From positions 434,001 to 498,000 of the forward strand of contig SRSL01000003.1 in the NCBI GenBank assembly GCA_009735695.1: a DNA stretch of 64,000 bases, in the 5' to 3' direction. The position numbers and the translations under genes were made by a program. The notes below the pieces were generated by a model. That model did no database searches and was not told the origin of the DNA. It saw nothing but the letters and a program-made list of their open reading frames with translations. Of the stretch, positions 10,316 to 19,217 are shown in pieces. This stretch comes from Christiangramia bathymodioli (lineage in GTDB: Bacteria; Bacteroidota; Bacteroidia; Flavobacteriales; Flavobacteriaceae). The stretch's first letter is position 1; each line of letters starts with the position of its first letter.

Positions 10316-11654
10316 TCTTCAATTCCTTTCGTTTCGGCTTTTCTGAAGTGACATTCAATGGCTCTCCATACAGGTCGAAATCGGCCGCATCGGTGATTTT
10401 CACCTCGTAATAATCTCCTGTTTTAAGATAAACCGAAGTTGCATCGATCAACACCTCGTTATCCACATCGGGCGAATCAAATTCGGTTCGGCCCACAAAA
10501 TAATTGCCTTCCTTGCGATCGATCACCACTTTAAAGATCTCGCCGATCTTTTCCTGGTTCAGCTCCCAGGAGATCTGGGACTGGATTTCCATGATCTCAT
10601 TCGCTCTTTCCTGCTTCACCTCCTGAGGCACATTATCTTCAAGGTTATATGCATGCGTATTCTCTTCATGAGAATACGTAAAACATCCCAAGCGTTCAAA
10701 ACGCATTTCCTTAACCCAGTCCTTCAATTCCTGGAAATGTTCTTCGGTTTCTCCCGGGTAACCCACGATAAGGGTCGTTCTAATTGCCATTTCAGGAACC
10801 CTTTTTCTGAATTCCTTCAGAAGTTTAGTGGTCTTTTCGTGAGTGGTTCCACGGCGCATGGATTTTAGCAGATCGTCTGAAATATGCTGAAGCGGAATAT
10901 CAAGATAATTACAGATCTTGGGCTCACGTTTCATCACCTCCAGTACATCCATCGGGAAACCGGTGGGGAACGCGTAATGCAAACGTATCCATTCAATGCC
11001 TTCCACCTTAACCAGGTTTTCAAGCAATTCAGCGAGGTTACGTTTCTTATAAAGATCCAAACCGTAATAGGTAAGATCCTGGGCGATCAGGATTAATTCC
11101 TTCACCCCATTAGCGGCAAGTTTTTCAGCTTCCTTAACCAGATTTTCAATAGGCGTGGAACGATGGCCCCCGCGCATAAGTGGAATTGCGCAAAAAGAAC
11201 AGGGACGGTCGCAACCTTCGGCGATCTTTAAATAGGCATAGTTCTTTGGAGTTGTTGTTAATCGCTCACCAATTAGCTCATGCTTATAATCGGCTTCCAG
11301 GGCAGCAAGCAAACCAGGCAATTCGGTAGTTCCAAAATACTGGTCTACGTTCGGAATTTCCTTTTGAAGATCCGGCTTATAGCGTTCACTTAAACAACCG
11401 GTCACGAAAACCTTGTCTACTTCTCCTTCCTCCTTCTTCTGAACAAAATCAAGAATGGTGTTCACCGATTGCTCCTTGGCATTATCGATAAATCCACAGG
11501 TATTGATCACCACGATATTTCCTTCCTGCTCATGAACAACATCCTTGTTATTGGCCTTTAACTGGCCCATCAACACTTCGGAATCGTAAACGTTCTTACT
11601 GCATCCAAGAGTAACCACGTTGATCCTGTTCTTCTTTCTTGACTTCGTTCTCAT
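10302..11654 (-). CDS. rimO: Ribosomal protein S12 methylthiotransferase RimO
   Basis: 450 aa radical-SAM enzyme that methylthiolates the conserved aspartate of ribosomal protein S12. The UPF0004 domain carries auxiliary-cluster cysteines Cys18 (LGCSKN), Cys53 (NTCGFI) and Cys87 (VTGCLSERY). The SAM-cluster motif [11 protein letters not shown] places cysteines at 148, 152 and 155. A C-terminal TRAM-like domain follows (about 385-445). [12 protein letters not shown] marks RimO rather than MiaB. The start is the ATG at 11652-11654. A transcribed leader hairpin and a clear promoter lie upstream. Confidence 0.95.
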   Translation of the reverse strand: MRTKSRKKNRINVVTLGCSKNVYDSEVLMGQLKANNKDVVHEQEGNIVVINTCGFIDNAKEQSVNTILDFVQKKEEGEVDKVFVTGCLSERYKPDLQKEIPNVDQYFGTTELPGLLAALEADYKHELIGERLTTTPKNYAYLKIAEGCDRPCSFCAIPLMRGGHRSTPIENLVKEAEKLAANGVKELILIAQDLTYYGLDLYKKRNLAELLENLVKVEGIEWIRLHYAFPTGFPMDVLEVMKREPKICNYLDIPLQHISDDLLKSMRRGTTHEKTTKLLKEFRKRVPEMAIRTTLIVGYPGETEEHFQELKDWVKEMRFERLGCFTYSHEENTHAYNLEDNVPQEVKQERANEIMEIQSQISWELNQEKIGEIFKVVIDRKEGNYFVGRTEFDSPDVDNEVLIDATSVYLKTGDYYEVKITDAADFDLYGEPLNVTSEKPKRKELKIRQS

Positions 11655-11671
11655 TTTATTCCTTTTTGACT

Positions 11672-11719
11672 CCGCCCAGACCTCAGAGATTTTTGAAACC
11701 TTTGAGGTCTTTTTGGCGG
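11672..11719 (-). repeat. Leader hairpin / dispersed-type palindrome upstream of rimO
   Basis: AGACCTCAGAG (11678-11688) pairs with CTTTGAGGTCT (11700-11710) with one G-U pair. An outer CCGCC/GGCGG pair (11672-11676 and 11715-11719) extends the stem. It lies between the rimO promoter and start codon, so it would be transcribed in the 5' UTR. No U-run follows, so it is not a classic terminator. I recall similar AGACCTCA palindromes as dispersed intergenic repeats in flavobacteria, but only one copy is in this window. Confidence 0.6.
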
Positions 11720-11722
11720 GTG

Positions 11723-11753
11723 CAAAGATACAATCTAAAATCTGAATTGCAGA
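11723..11753 (-). promoter_or_regulatory. Promoter of rimO
   Basis: On the minus strand, TCTG (11753-11750), 19 bases, then TATCTTTG (11730-11723). The -7 box is perfect and the -33 box is 3/4. The predicted transcript has about a 60-base leader containing the palindrome. Confidence 0.6.
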
Positions 11754-11834
11754 ATGCTACTAATGAAGACTTAAAATAGACAGGTTCACAAAGTTGCAGT
11801 TTTGTATCTTCACCTTCTGAAACAAGCCAGACCC

Positions 11835-12959
11835 ATGAAACAAAATCTACTCCTGTTATTCATTTTGTTCATTACAATCAGCCTTTCCGCACAGCAACGA
11901 AGCCGAGAGGTTGGCATCAAAGTAGGTGTTCTACCTACTGGTACAAATAATTCGATCACCGATGTGGGAGGTGTGAAGGTTGGACATACCACGCTTATCA
12001 AAGGAGATAGCATCCGAACTGGAGTCACCGCGATCCTGCCGCATGGCGGGAATATCTTTCAGCAGAAAGTTCCGGCGGCGGTTTATGTTGGTAATGGCTT
12101 CGGAAAACTAGCCGGCAGCACACAGGTAGAGGAGCTTGGAAACATTGAAACTCCCATCATTCTAACCAATACCTTAAATGTTCCCACGGCCATGGACGCC
12201 CTGATCAAATACAGCCTGGAGCTGACTGGGAACGAAGACGTGAGGTCGGTTAACGCGGTAGTTGGTGAAACTAATGATGGATATCTGAACGACATTCGTG
12301 GTCAGCATATAAAAATAGAGGACGTACTATCAGCCATCAAATCTGCTGGTTCCGATGTAGCCGAAGGGAATGTTGGCGCCGGAACGGGGACGATCTGCTT
12401 CGGGTTTAAAGGCGGAATTGGGACTTCTTCGCGAAAACTTCCTGAAAGTCTAGGCGGATTTACCATCGGCGTACTAGTACAGAGCAATTTCGGCGGAAAT
12501 CTGACCATAGACGGCGCTCCGGTTGGAGAAGAAATTGGAAAATTCAGTTTCCGGGATCGTATTTTAGACAGTGCCGATGGCTCCTGCATGATCGTAGTCG
12601 CTACCGATGCTCCCCTGGATTCGCGAAATTTAAAACGCCTGGCAAAAAGAGCACTTTTAGGACTGGGTCGAACCGGCGGGATCGCCTCCAACGGAAGCGG
12701 AGATTATGTGATCGCCTTTTCAACTGCTGAAGAAAACCGGGTTCCCTACCAAGTCGAAAACCAATTCCTGGAACAAAAAGTAGTGCCCAATGACCTAATG
12801 TCTCCCATCTTTATGGCGGCCATTGAAGCCACCGAAGAAGCCATTCTGAATTCATTGTTTATGGCTGAAGACATGACCGGGTTTCAAGGCAGAACGATCG
12901 AAGCGCTACCACTGGAAAAGGTCAAACCGATCCTGGAAAAATATAAGGTAATAGATTAG
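11835..12959 (+). CDS. P1/S58 family peptidase (DmpA-like N-terminal nucleophile aminopeptidase), secreted
   Basis: 374 aa from the ATG at 11835. An upstream in-frame TTG (11802) is rejected because the ATG gives a clean signal peptide (hydrophobic 4-18, then SAQQ). DmpA-like enzymes are made as inactive precursors that self-cleave before a serine or threonine. Here DG-SCMIVVATDAP places the probable cleavage at Gly249-Ser250, with Ser250 as nucleophile. VGAGTGTICFGFKGGIGTSSR (about 180-200) and VLVQSNFGG are family features. It likely trims N-terminal D/L-amino acids or beta-peptides in the periplasm. It ends 4 bases inside the 3' end of the convergent aminotransferase gene. Confidence 0.88.
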   Translation: MKQNLLLLFILFITISLSAQQRSREVGIKVGVLPTGTNNSITDVGGVKVGHTTLIKGDSIRTGVTAILPHGGNIFQQKVPAAVYVGNGFGKLAGSTQVEELGNIETPIILTNTLNVPTAMDALIKYSLELTGNEDVRSVNAVVGETNDGYLNDIRGQHIKIEDVLSAIKSAGSDVAEGNVGAGTGTICFGFKGGIGTSSRKLPESLGGFTIGVLVQSNFGGNLTIDGAPVGEEIGKFSFRDRILDSADGSCMIVVATDAPLDSRNLKRLAKRALLGLGRTGGIASNGSGDYVIAFSTAEENRVPYQVENQFLEQKVVPNDLMSPIFMAAIEATEEAILNSLFMAEDMTGFQGRTIEALPLEKVKPILEKYKVID

Positions 12960-13837
12960 GCCTGGCTTTTCCGGGTTTTCTCTTTAAAGGCCTTCTGAAG
13001 TTTCCTGGTTATCGGTCCGGCTTCCGGCCGCGAAAATATCTTTTCTTTTTCAGTAAATATCTCTGAGATCGTCATAACCTGTGTGGTAGTTCCGGTTAGG
13101 AATACTTCATCCAGATGTTTAAAATCTTTTAAGCTGTAGGCCTCTTCCCTGATATCCAAAGCGAGTTCCGTGCAGAGATCTATCACGATCTTTCTCGTGA
13201 TTCCTGAAAGTATTTCGGGACCTTCCGGGTGTGTATAGATCACGTTTTCCTTCACAAAAAATGCGGTGGAATGAGAACCTTCGGTGATCTTTCCATCCCG
13301 GAATAGTAAAGTTTCATCAAGCCCCAGGCGATGGGATTCATCGTTCAGCATCGTATTGGCCAGGTAGGAAGTGGTTTTGATATCGCAGCGATGCCAGCGA
13401 ATATCTTCGGCCAGCAGCAATCGCCAGCTTTTTTCTTCAAAATCCTTCAGTTTAACCGGAAAGGAATAAACCAGAAAATTGGGTTCTGAAGACTTTGGAA
13501 AAAAATGTGTTCTTGGCGCTGTACCGCGACTGAGCTGCAAATAAACCGCAGCGTCTTCTTCAGCAAAAAAACTGCGCTTTACAGCCTGAAGGATATAAGG
13601 CACCAGCTTTTCCACTTCAAAATCGAACCTGATCTGGGAAAGGCTATATTTAAGTCGGTCTAAATGTTCCTCCAAAGCGAAGACCTTTCCGTCATAAAAT
13701 GGAATGACTTCATAGAGGGCGTCGCCCAGCATAAAACCCCTGTCAAAAACCGAAATCCGGGCATTTTCAGGTTGCATCCATTCACCGTTCAGGCAAACTT
13801 CATTTGGATAGTTCTTGCCGGGAATTTGTGGTAGCAT
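12956..13837 (-). CDS. Class IV aminotransferase (D-amino-acid / branched-chain / ADC-lyase fold)
   Basis: 293 aa PLP enzyme of fold type IV. The lysine binding PLP is probably Lys154 in CDIKTTSYLANTML. FDRGFMLGDALYEVIPFYDG (about 31-50) and ITEGSHSTAFFV plus GITRKIVIDL toward the C-terminus are family hallmarks. Sequence alone does not separate D-amino-acid transaminase, branched-chain transaminase and aminodeoxychorismate lyase; CDIKT and GSHSTAF lean toward the D-amino-acid type. It is the last gene of a minus-strand run ftsY-amidase-small membrane protein-aminotransferase. Its start codon overlaps the stop of the preceding gene by one base. Confidence 0.8.
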   Translation of the reverse strand: MLPQIPGKNYPNEVCLNGEWMQPENARISVFDRGFMLGDALYEVIPFYDGKVFALEEHLDRLKYSLSQIRFDFEVEKLVPYILQAVKRSFFAEEDAAVYLQLSRGTAPRTHFFPKSSEPNFLVYSFPVKLKDFEEKSWRLLLAEDIRWHRCDIKTTSYLANTMLNDESHRLGLDETLLFRDGKITEGSHSTAFFVKENVIYTHPEGPEILSGITRKIVIDLCTELALDIREEAYSLKDFKHLDEVFLTGTTTQVMTISEIFTEKEKIFSRPEAGPITRKLQKAFKEKTRKSQA

Positions 13838-14121
13838 TATTGGAAATAATTATGAAGCTGCAGCATCCACTCCTGTTCGTAATATCTCACAATACTGATC
13901 AAAATAGCTCCGGCGATCACATAGGCCCAATGATAGGAATTCCTTTTCACCATCAATCCGCCTATAATCGCGAAGATCAGATACGGAATAGCCAGGATCA
14001 GATTCGGTATCGCCCAGGCACCCTGAAAAATTGCAGCGATTTTCATGATCACATAAAAAACACTGTAGAAAAAGATGATCTTGGAAATGATCACCAGGTA
14101 TCGTTGGGAGGTCTTACTCAT
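13837..14121 (-). CDS. Small membrane protein, unknown function
   Basis: 94 aa from ATG 14119-14121. The longer open frame from 14211 is a shadow inside the amidase gene. Two or three hydrophobic segments are visible (about 9-25, 33-50 and 58-75), with a short hydrophilic tail. I do not recognise a family. Its start overlaps the amidase stop in the sequence ATGAGTAA, an 8-base overlap typical of translational coupling. It is therefore likely coexpressed with the amidase lipoprotein and the class IV aminotransferase. Confidence 0.7.
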   Translation of the reverse strand: MSKTSQRYLVIISKIIFFYSVFYVIMKIAAIFQGAWAIPNLILAIPYLIFAIIGGLMVKRNSYHWAYVIAGAILISIVRYYEQEWMLQLHNYFQ

Positions 14122-15751
14122 TATAAGCTTTAGGTGTCTTTCTCCTTTTCGTCTTGTTTTCAAAAACATAAGCCAACTGCAGCAATTCCTTTTCTGAAAA
14201 TGGTTTTCCAATAAAAGTGAGTCCCATAGGTCGGTTTTCTGAAGTAAAGCCCATTGGAACGGTTATAGCAGGGTACTTAGCTACAGCAGCGAATCCAGCA
14301 TGATAATTATTGATCGAGAGTACCGCATCGAGATCATGCTCTTTCATTGGCTCCTCAAATACTTTGGCCCCAATATTTCTTAAGGTGTCCTTGATCGCAG
14401 CAAATTCTTCATCTGTAGCAGAATCTGCTACGATCCCATAGAACATTGCCTGGCCGTAAGGAGCACGATTCAAAGAATCCAGATTATTATAATCTATGAT
14501 ATCCTGAACATTTTTGTAATCAACTTCCCCACCATAATTTTGGAAATAAGCAGCGAGATCTTTTTTCATATCCAGATTTAGAAGTCGTACAAAATTAGGC
14601 AAACCTACTCTTTCGGGATCTTCGATGATAACTTCGGCACCCAGGTCTCTAAGATCCTGGACGGCCCTTGCGTACAATGAATCCTCCATCAGACTTTTCA
14701 TGGCCCCAAAACGTTTCCCCTTTAGCGAATTCAGCTTAAGATCTGAATAATATTCTTTTTCCTGTTCTCCCGCTTCTTTAGAAGCACTATCTGCATCATC
14801 CACGCCTTTCATAGCATCCAAAAGGATCGCATTATCCACTACAAATTTTGTCATAGGTCCAGGAGTGTCCAGGGTACTTGAAATAGGTACGATTCCACCA
14901 CGGCTTAAAAAGCCTATAGTAGGTTTTAATCCAACCACCGAATTGGAACTGGAAGGAGAAAGTATAGATCCCGATGTTTCTGAACCTACTGCAACCGGCG
15001 CGAGATTGGCTGCCACTGCTACCCCACTACCCGAACTGGAACCTCCGGTATCGTGAATCTTTCTTCCGTATGGGTTCAGAGTCTGACCTCCAACGGTAGA
15101 AAATCCGTTAGGGCAACCATCACAGAAGAAATTTGCCCATTCGCTAAGGTTAGCTTTTCCCAGTACCAGAGCACCATTTTCCTTCAAGCGTTTTACAATA
15201 AAGGCATCATCGGTCTGGTTTTCCCTCATGGCCGCCGCTCCTGCCGTGGTTGGCATAGCCGCAGTATTGATATTGTCCTTTAGAAGAACTGGTATCCCAT
15301 AAATTGGATGCCTCTGTGAAGTAGCACTCCTTTGCTGGTCTTTTTGCCTTGCTTCCTGAATTAAATCAGGATTGAGTGAAATAACCGAGTTTAATGAAAG
15401 ATCATTTTCCCTATCGTATTCCCTTATACGGGTAAGATAAAAAAGAGCTACTTCCTCATAAGTAAGTTTTCCTTCTTCGATTGACTGCTGGATCTCAGGA
15501 ATGCTCTTTTCAAAAACAAGGGCCTTTACCTCCTCGTAAACTTCCGTGGAAAAACCTGAAAGATCAGATTCAAAAGGTTTCCACATCTCATCCTGATCGA
15601 TGAATTTGGAATCGACCACTTTGAATTCCATTTCCTCGACACTATCTGTCGAGACTGTATCTACCTGATTTTCGACATTTGCCGAATCTGACTTTTCATT
15701 TTTACAACTCGCTATAACGAGAATTGCCAGTAGAAGTATGTATTTTTTCAT
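14114..15751 (-). CDS. Amidase-signature family lipoprotein
   Basis: 545 aa. The signal peptide ends in a lipobox (LVIASC, Cys16), so it should be anchored in the periplasm or outer membrane. A linker of about 60 residues precedes the amidase-signature domain (about 85-540). The Ser-cisSer-Lys triad is visible as Lys158 (PVLLKDN), a serine in GGSSSGSG (236-243) and nucleophile Ser262 in SETSGSI. It hydrolyses amide bonds; the substrate is unknown. Extracytoplasmic Bacteroidota members are often annotated as Glu-tRNA amidotransferase subunit A, which is unlikely here because it is secreted and no gatB or gatC is nearby. It starts 4 bases after ftsY. Confidence 0.88.
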   Translation of the reverse strand: MKKYILLLAILVIASCKNEKSDSANVENQVDTVSTDSVEEMEFKVVDSKFIDQDEMWKPFESDLSGFSTEVYEEVKALVFEKSIPEIQQSIEEGKLTYEEVALFYLTRIREYDRENDLSLNSVISLNPDLIQEARQKDQQRSATSQRHPIYGIPVLLKDNINTAAMPTTAGAAAMRENQTDDAFIVKRLKENGALVLGKANLSEWANFFCDGCPNGFSTVGGQTLNPYGRKIHDTGGSSSGSGVAVAANLAPVAVGSETSGSILSPSSSNSVVGLKPTIGFLSRGGIVPISSTLDTPGPMTKFVVDNAILLDAMKGVDDADSASKEAGEQEKEYYSDLKLNSLKGKRFGAMKSLMEDSLYARAVQDLRDLGAEVIIEDPERVGLPNFVRLLNLDMKKDLAAYFQNYGGEVDYKNVQDIIDYNNLDSLNRAPYGQAMFYGIVADSATDEEFAAIKDTLRNIGAKVFEEPMKEHDLDAVLSINNYHAGFAAVAKYPAITVPMGFTSENRPMGLTFIGKPFSEKELLQLAYVFENKTKRRKTPKAYNE

Positions 15752-15755
15752 AGGA

Positions 15756-16709
15756 TTATTTAAAGAATGAGTCTACAAATTCGTATTTGTTGAATACCTG
15801 TAGATCTTCCACTCCTTCTCCTACTCCAATATATTTTACAGGAATTTGAAACTGGTCACTAATGCCAATTACCACACCGCCTTTTGCTGTTCCGTCGAGT
15901 TTGGTAACTGCCAGCGAGGTCACTTCGGTCGCCGCGGTGAATTGCTTGGCCTGCTCAAAAGCATTCTGACCGGTTGACCCATCAAGAACCAGCAATACCT
16001 CATGCGGAGCCTCGGCAACAGTTTTCTGCATCACACGCTTCACCTTTGAAAGTTCATTCATCAAATTCACCTTATTGTGAAGTCTTCCGGCTGTATCGAT
16101 AAGGACTACATCGGCATCCATTTTCACGGCATGCTGAATGGTATCAAAGGCCACGGAAGCAGGATCGCTTCCCATTTTTTGTTTGATGATGGGCACATCG
16201 GTACGATCTGCCCAGATCTGAAGCTGGTCGATCGCCGCAGCACGGAACGTATCAGCCGCTCCCAGCACTACTTTCTTACCCTGACTCTTGAACTGGTGAG
16301 CCAGCTTCCCAATGGTGGTGGTCTTTCCAACCCCGTTCACTCCAACGACCATGATCACATAAGGTCGTTTATCTTCAGGAATGTCCAGTTCAGCATATTC
16401 ACCTTTTTCGGTTTCCGAAAGCAGGGCTGCGATCTCTTCGCGCAGTATCTTATTCAGTTCATCGGTTCCCAGATATTTATCCCGGGCGACGCGCTCCTCG
16501 ATACGGTTGATGATCTTTACGGTGGTTTTTACTCCAACATCACTGCTCACAAGTACCTCTTCCAGGTCGTCCAGCACCTCATCGTCTACCTTGGATTTCC
16601 CGGCAACGGCCTTGCTCATTTTATCGAAAAAGCTGGTCTTGGATTTTTCCAGTCCCTTATCCAGGTTCTCCTTTTTCTCTTTTGAAAATATCTTTTTAAA
16701 TAAACTCAT
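15756..16709 (-). CDS. ftsY: Signal recognition particle receptor FtsY
   Basis: 317 aa SRP-family GTPase that receives SRP-ribosome complexes at the inner membrane. The short N-terminal A region is rich in Lys and Glu (10-30), with no long acidic domain. The NG domain has G1 GVNGVGKTTT (123-132), AADTFRAAAIDQL, DTAGR and TKLDGTAKGG. Its partner SRP RNA gene is in this window at 32.3 kb. ftsY follows the rpmB-rpmG-DUF4295 group, an order common in Bacteroidota, but a terminator-like hairpin separates them, so some transcription may stop before ftsY. Confidence 0.97.
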   Translation of the reverse strand: MSLFKKIFSKEKKENLDKGLEKSKTSFFDKMSKAVAGKSKVDDEVLDDLEEVLVSSDVGVKTTVKIINRIEERVARDKYLGTDELNKILREEIAALLSETEKGEYAELDIPEDKRPYVIMVVGVNGVGKTTTIGKLAHQFKSQGKKVVLGAADTFRAAAIDQLQIWADRTDVPIIKQKMGSDPASVAFDTIQHAVKMDADVVLIDTAGRLHNKVNLMNELSKVKRVMQKTVAEAPHEVLLVLDGSTGQNAFEQAKQFTAATEVTSLAVTKLDGTAKGGVVIGISDQFQIPVKYIGVGEGVEDLQVFNKYEFVDSFFK

Positions 16710-16774
16710 TTTGATTTGGCAGGTTTAATAACAAAAGGAGGCAAAAGGCCTCTCGAAATGCGGCATAAATATAC

Positions 16775-16812
16775 ATAAAAAGAAAAAGCCGTCCAGATTA
16801 AATCTGAACGGC
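16775..16812 (-). terminator. Terminator after the rpmB-rpmG-DUF4295 group
   Basis: Stem arms 16788-16799 and 16801-16812 (GCCGTCCAGATT / AATCTGAACGGC, one mismatch). On the minus strand the hairpin is followed by a T-rich run. Confidence 0.8.
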
Positions 16813-16845
16813 TCTCTACTGATATTCAATATCGTTTGTGAAGTA

Positions 16846-16998
16846 CTATTTACTCTTCAAAAAGTCGTTAACGTCTTCCGGAGCCATGATCTGTTCTACG
16901 AAAGTATAGGCACCGGTTTTTTCAGATTTAACCATTTTTATCGCTTTGGTTAATCTTTTAGATCCTGTTTGAATAGATGCTACTGATTTCTTTGCCAT
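16846..16998 (-). CDS. DUF4295 family protein (small, ribosomal-operon associated)
   Basis: I read this short gene directly: ATG at 16996-16998, stop at 16846-16848, 50 codons. The product starts MAKKSVASIQTGSKRLTKAI and is strongly basic up to residue 27, then acidic (EQIMAPEDVNDFLKSK). It matches the DUF4295 family, which in Bacteroidota is encoded right after rpmB and rpmG. The function is not established; genomic position and basic charge suggest a ribosome-associated role. It starts 8 bases after the rpmG stop. Confidence 0.9.
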   Translation of the reverse strand: MAKKSVASIQTGSKRLTKAIKMVKSEKTGAYTFVEQIMAPEDVNDFLKSK

Positions 16999-17006
16999 GA
17001 CTCAAC

Positions 17007-17189
17007 TTATTTAATTTCTTTATGCACCGTCATTTTCTTAAGAATAGGGTTGAATTTTTTCAACTCCATTCTATCCGGTGTATTCTTTTTGTTTTTTGTT
17101 GTAATATATCTTGAAGTCCCTGGCTGACCAGTAGACTTATGCTCTGTGCACTCTAGAATTACCTGAACTCTGTTTCCTTTCTTTGCCAT
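17007..17189 (-). CDS. rpmG: 50S ribosomal protein L33
   Basis: 60 aa, matching L33: [18 protein letters not shown] at the N-terminus and [20 protein letters not shown] in the core. The four zinc-binding cysteines of the C+ form are absent; only Cys14 is present, so this is the zinc-free type. It lies between rpmB and the DUF4295 gene in one short operon. Confidence 0.97.
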   Translation of the reverse strand: MAKKGNRVQVILECTEHKSTGQPGTSRYITTKNKKNTPDRMELKKFNPILKKMTVHKEIK

Positions 17190-17214
17190 TGTGAAATATT
17201 TTTAAGGTTAAGGA

Positions 17215-17454
17215 TTATTTCTTAAGAAATCCCTTTTGCCTGGCTTCCTTAATTACGGCAGAAATGCCTTTTTTATTAATATCTTTTAGTGCAGAAGTGC
17301 TCACTTTTAGAGTGATCCATCTGTCTTCTTCAGGAATGTAAAAACGCTTTTTAACAAGGTTAGCGTTAAATTTACGCTTAGTCTTATTCATGGCGTGAGA
17401 TACATTATTCCCAACCATAGCTCTTTTCCCGGTAAGTTCACAAACTCTTGACAT
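17215..17454 (-). CDS. rpmB: 50S ribosomal protein L28
   Basis: 79 aa, full length for L28. MSRVCELTGKRAMVGNNVSH is the typical N-terminus, and RRF-like basic and RFYIPEEDRWITLKVS segments follow. It is the first gene of the rpmB-rpmG-DUF4295 operon and has its own promoter 37-68 bases upstream. Confidence 0.97.
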   Translation of the reverse strand: MSRVCELTGKRAMVGNNVSHAMNKTKRKFNANLVKKRFYIPEEDRWITLKVSTSALKDINKKGISAVIKEARQKGFLKK

Positions 17455-17490
17455 TGCTCTATACTTTTCTCGTTATTTCAAAACAGGCTG

Positions 17491-17522
17491 CAAATTAACG
17501 ATTTTTTTACCTAACAGACAAC
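17491..17522 (-). promoter_or_regulatory. Promoter of rpmB operon
   Basis: On the minus strand, GTTG (17522-17519), 20 bases, then TTAATTTG (17498-17491). The -7 box differs from TAnnTTTG at one base. The predicted leader is about 30 bases. Confidence 0.5.
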
Positions 17523-17612
17523 AAATTCAAAAAAAATATTTCAAGTAAAGTTTTTATACTGAATCCCTTTGTTTGCAATGGCTCATCTACCTCTTAAAAT
17601 AGAGCTTCGTCC

Positions 17613-18872
17613 TTATTTTTTAGCCGCCAGCTCGATTATGGCCTCCTGAATCATTTCCATCGCTTTATTAACCGCTTTCCCGATCACTTTTTCCCGGTGA
17701 TTCCCAAAATTGAATTTTCTCGAAAAGACAGCTTCGGGCGTTCCTATCGCTATAAATGCAGTACCAATCTCTGAATCGCTATCGCCTTTCGTAGGTCCGG
17801 CGTTTCCAGTGGTTGCTATTGAAAATTCGGTTTTAAATTTTTCTTTCGCAGCCCTGGCCATAGCTTCTGCAACCTCGGCGCTTACCACGCTATGCTCTTC
17901 AATGAGATGTTCAGGAACCTCTAAAAGATCAATCTTCGCCTGGGTCGCATAACTTACAACGCTTCCCTTATAAGAAACCGAGGAACCCGGAGCAGTGCTG
18001 AATTTTACAGCCAGTCGTCCTCCTGTAAAGCTTTCAGCAGTGGAAAGCGTCCAGCCATTTTCAGCGAGCATCTTCCCTATTACCACCTCCACAGGATCAT
18101 CATCTTCATAGCCCTGAATAATATCGCCTATAAATTCGTGCAAAGCGGTTATCTGACTTTCCATCAGATTTTTCAAATGTTCTTCATTGTCACCTTTTGC
18201 GGTGAGTCGCAACCTAACTTTTCCCAAATTTGGCAGATAGGCAAGTTTTATTTCTTCTGGAAGATTTTCTTCCCAGGTTTCTATTTTTTCAGCCAAAGCA
18301 CTTTCTCCAAGGCCGTATGTAATTACTGTTTTGTGAAGAATTACGGGCCGATGGTAATTTTGCATTAGGCGTGGAATCACCTCATCTTTTATTAAGGCCT
18401 TCATCTCGTAAGGGACACCTGGCAAAGACACCACCACTTTGCCATTTTCATCAAACCACATTCCAGGTGCAGTGCCATACTGGTTATGCAAAACGGTAGC
18501 TTTTGATGGAATTAGCGCCTGGTCGCGATTAAGGTTTGAAATTGGGGTATCTATATATTTTCTGAAAAGCTCTTCGATATGAGCCAGCACTTCAGAATTG
18601 CGGTCCAGTGAATCATTAAAAAATTCACACAGGCATTTTTTGGTAATATCATCCTTTGTTGGACCAAGGCCCCCGGTAACAATCACGATATCTACCCGTT
18701 GGATAGCTTCCTTAAGACTTTGAAGAATATGCTCCCGCTCATCCTGTATCGATGTGATTTGATGAACGCTAACGCCGATCTTATTCAGTTCTTTCGAGAT
18801 AAAAACCGAATTCGTATCAACGATCTGGCCTATTAGGATTTCATCTCCAATGGTGATGATCTCCGCTTTCAT
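17613..18872 (-). CDS. cinA: CinA family protein (MoCF-like plus nicotinamide-nucleotide amidase)
   Basis: 419 aa, full length for two-domain CinA. The N-terminal molybdopterin-binding-like domain (1-170) has [17 protein letters not shown] and [11 protein letters not shown]; a middle domain follows. The C-terminal amidase domain (about 260-415) has [12 protein letters not shown] and [11 protein letters not shown]. It likely hydrolyses ADP-ribose pyrophosphate and/or deamidates nicotinamide mononucleotide in NAD recycling. Its ATG overlaps the stop of the Hpt gene (TGATG), so it is the last gene of a tightly packed operon: exonuclease, FAH hydrolase, Hpt, cinA. Confidence 0.93.
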   Translation of the reverse strand: MKAEIITIGDEILIGQIVDTNSVFISKELNKIGVSVHQITSIQDEREHILQSLKEAIQRVDIVIVTGGLGPTKDDITKKCLCEFFNDSLDRNSEVLAHIEELFRKYIDTPISNLNRDQALIPSKATVLHNQYGTAPGMWFDENGKVVVSLPGVPYEMKALIKDEVIPRLMQNYHRPVILHKTVITYGLGESALAEKIETWEENLPEEIKLAYLPNLGKVRLRLTAKGDNEEHLKNLMESQITALHEFIGDIIQGYEDDDPVEVVIGKMLAENGWTLSTAESFTGGRLAVKFSTAPGSSVSYKGSVVSYATQAKIDLLEVPEHLIEEHSVVSAEVAEAMARAAKEKFKTEFSIATTGNAGPTKGDSDSEIGTAFIAIGTPEAVFSRKFNFGNHREKVIGKAVNKAMEMIQEAIIELAAKK

Positions 18873-19213
18873 CAGGTAAGGCTAAAGTCGTTGCGAAGCT
18901 CCTCTGCCGCCATATCCACTTTGTGAGTGATCTTCTGGGCCGCTTCAGGCACCTCATCTTTTCGTTTCCCCTGTTTAGACCAGGCTTCGATCACCTGGAT
19001 CTGTTCCATCAGGTTCAGGCCAAAAAGCTGAAGATTGGGTTTCATTTTATGGGCATATTGATAGGCCAGCGACGGATTATCATTGCCGATAGCCTCGTTC
19101 ATCGCAGCTACGTCTGGCGGAATTTCTTCCAGAAAGGTTTGAACCACTACGAGCATGAATTCTTCATCCCCGCCTGCCATTTCTTTTACTTCGGTAAGAT
19201 TGTAGCTACTCAT
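18872..19213 (-). CDS. Hpt domain phosphotransfer protein
   Basis: 113 aa, a stand-alone histidine phosphotransfer domain. The phospho-accepting residue is probably His55 in [16 protein letters not shown]. The surrounding helices have the expected spacing, with an acidic first helix ([14 protein letters not shown]). Such proteins relay phosphate between a hybrid histidine kinase and a response regulator. No kinase or regulator gene is nearby, so its partners are elsewhere. Its position between FAH and cinA with 4-base and overlapping junctions suggests shared expression rather than shared function. Confidence 0.85.
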   Translation of the reverse strand: MSSYNLTEVKEMAGGDEEFMLVVVQTFLEEIPPDVAAMNEAIGNDNPSLAYQYAHKMKPNLQLFGLNLMEQIQVIEAWSKQGKRKDEVPEAAQKITHKVDMAAEELRNDFSLT

Positions 19214-19217
19214 TGAT

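Noticed and set aside
14114-15751. Glu-tRNA(Gln) amidotransferase subunit A
   Set aside because: It has the amidase signature but also a lipoprotein signal peptide, and no gatB or gatC lies nearby; an exported amidase is more likely.
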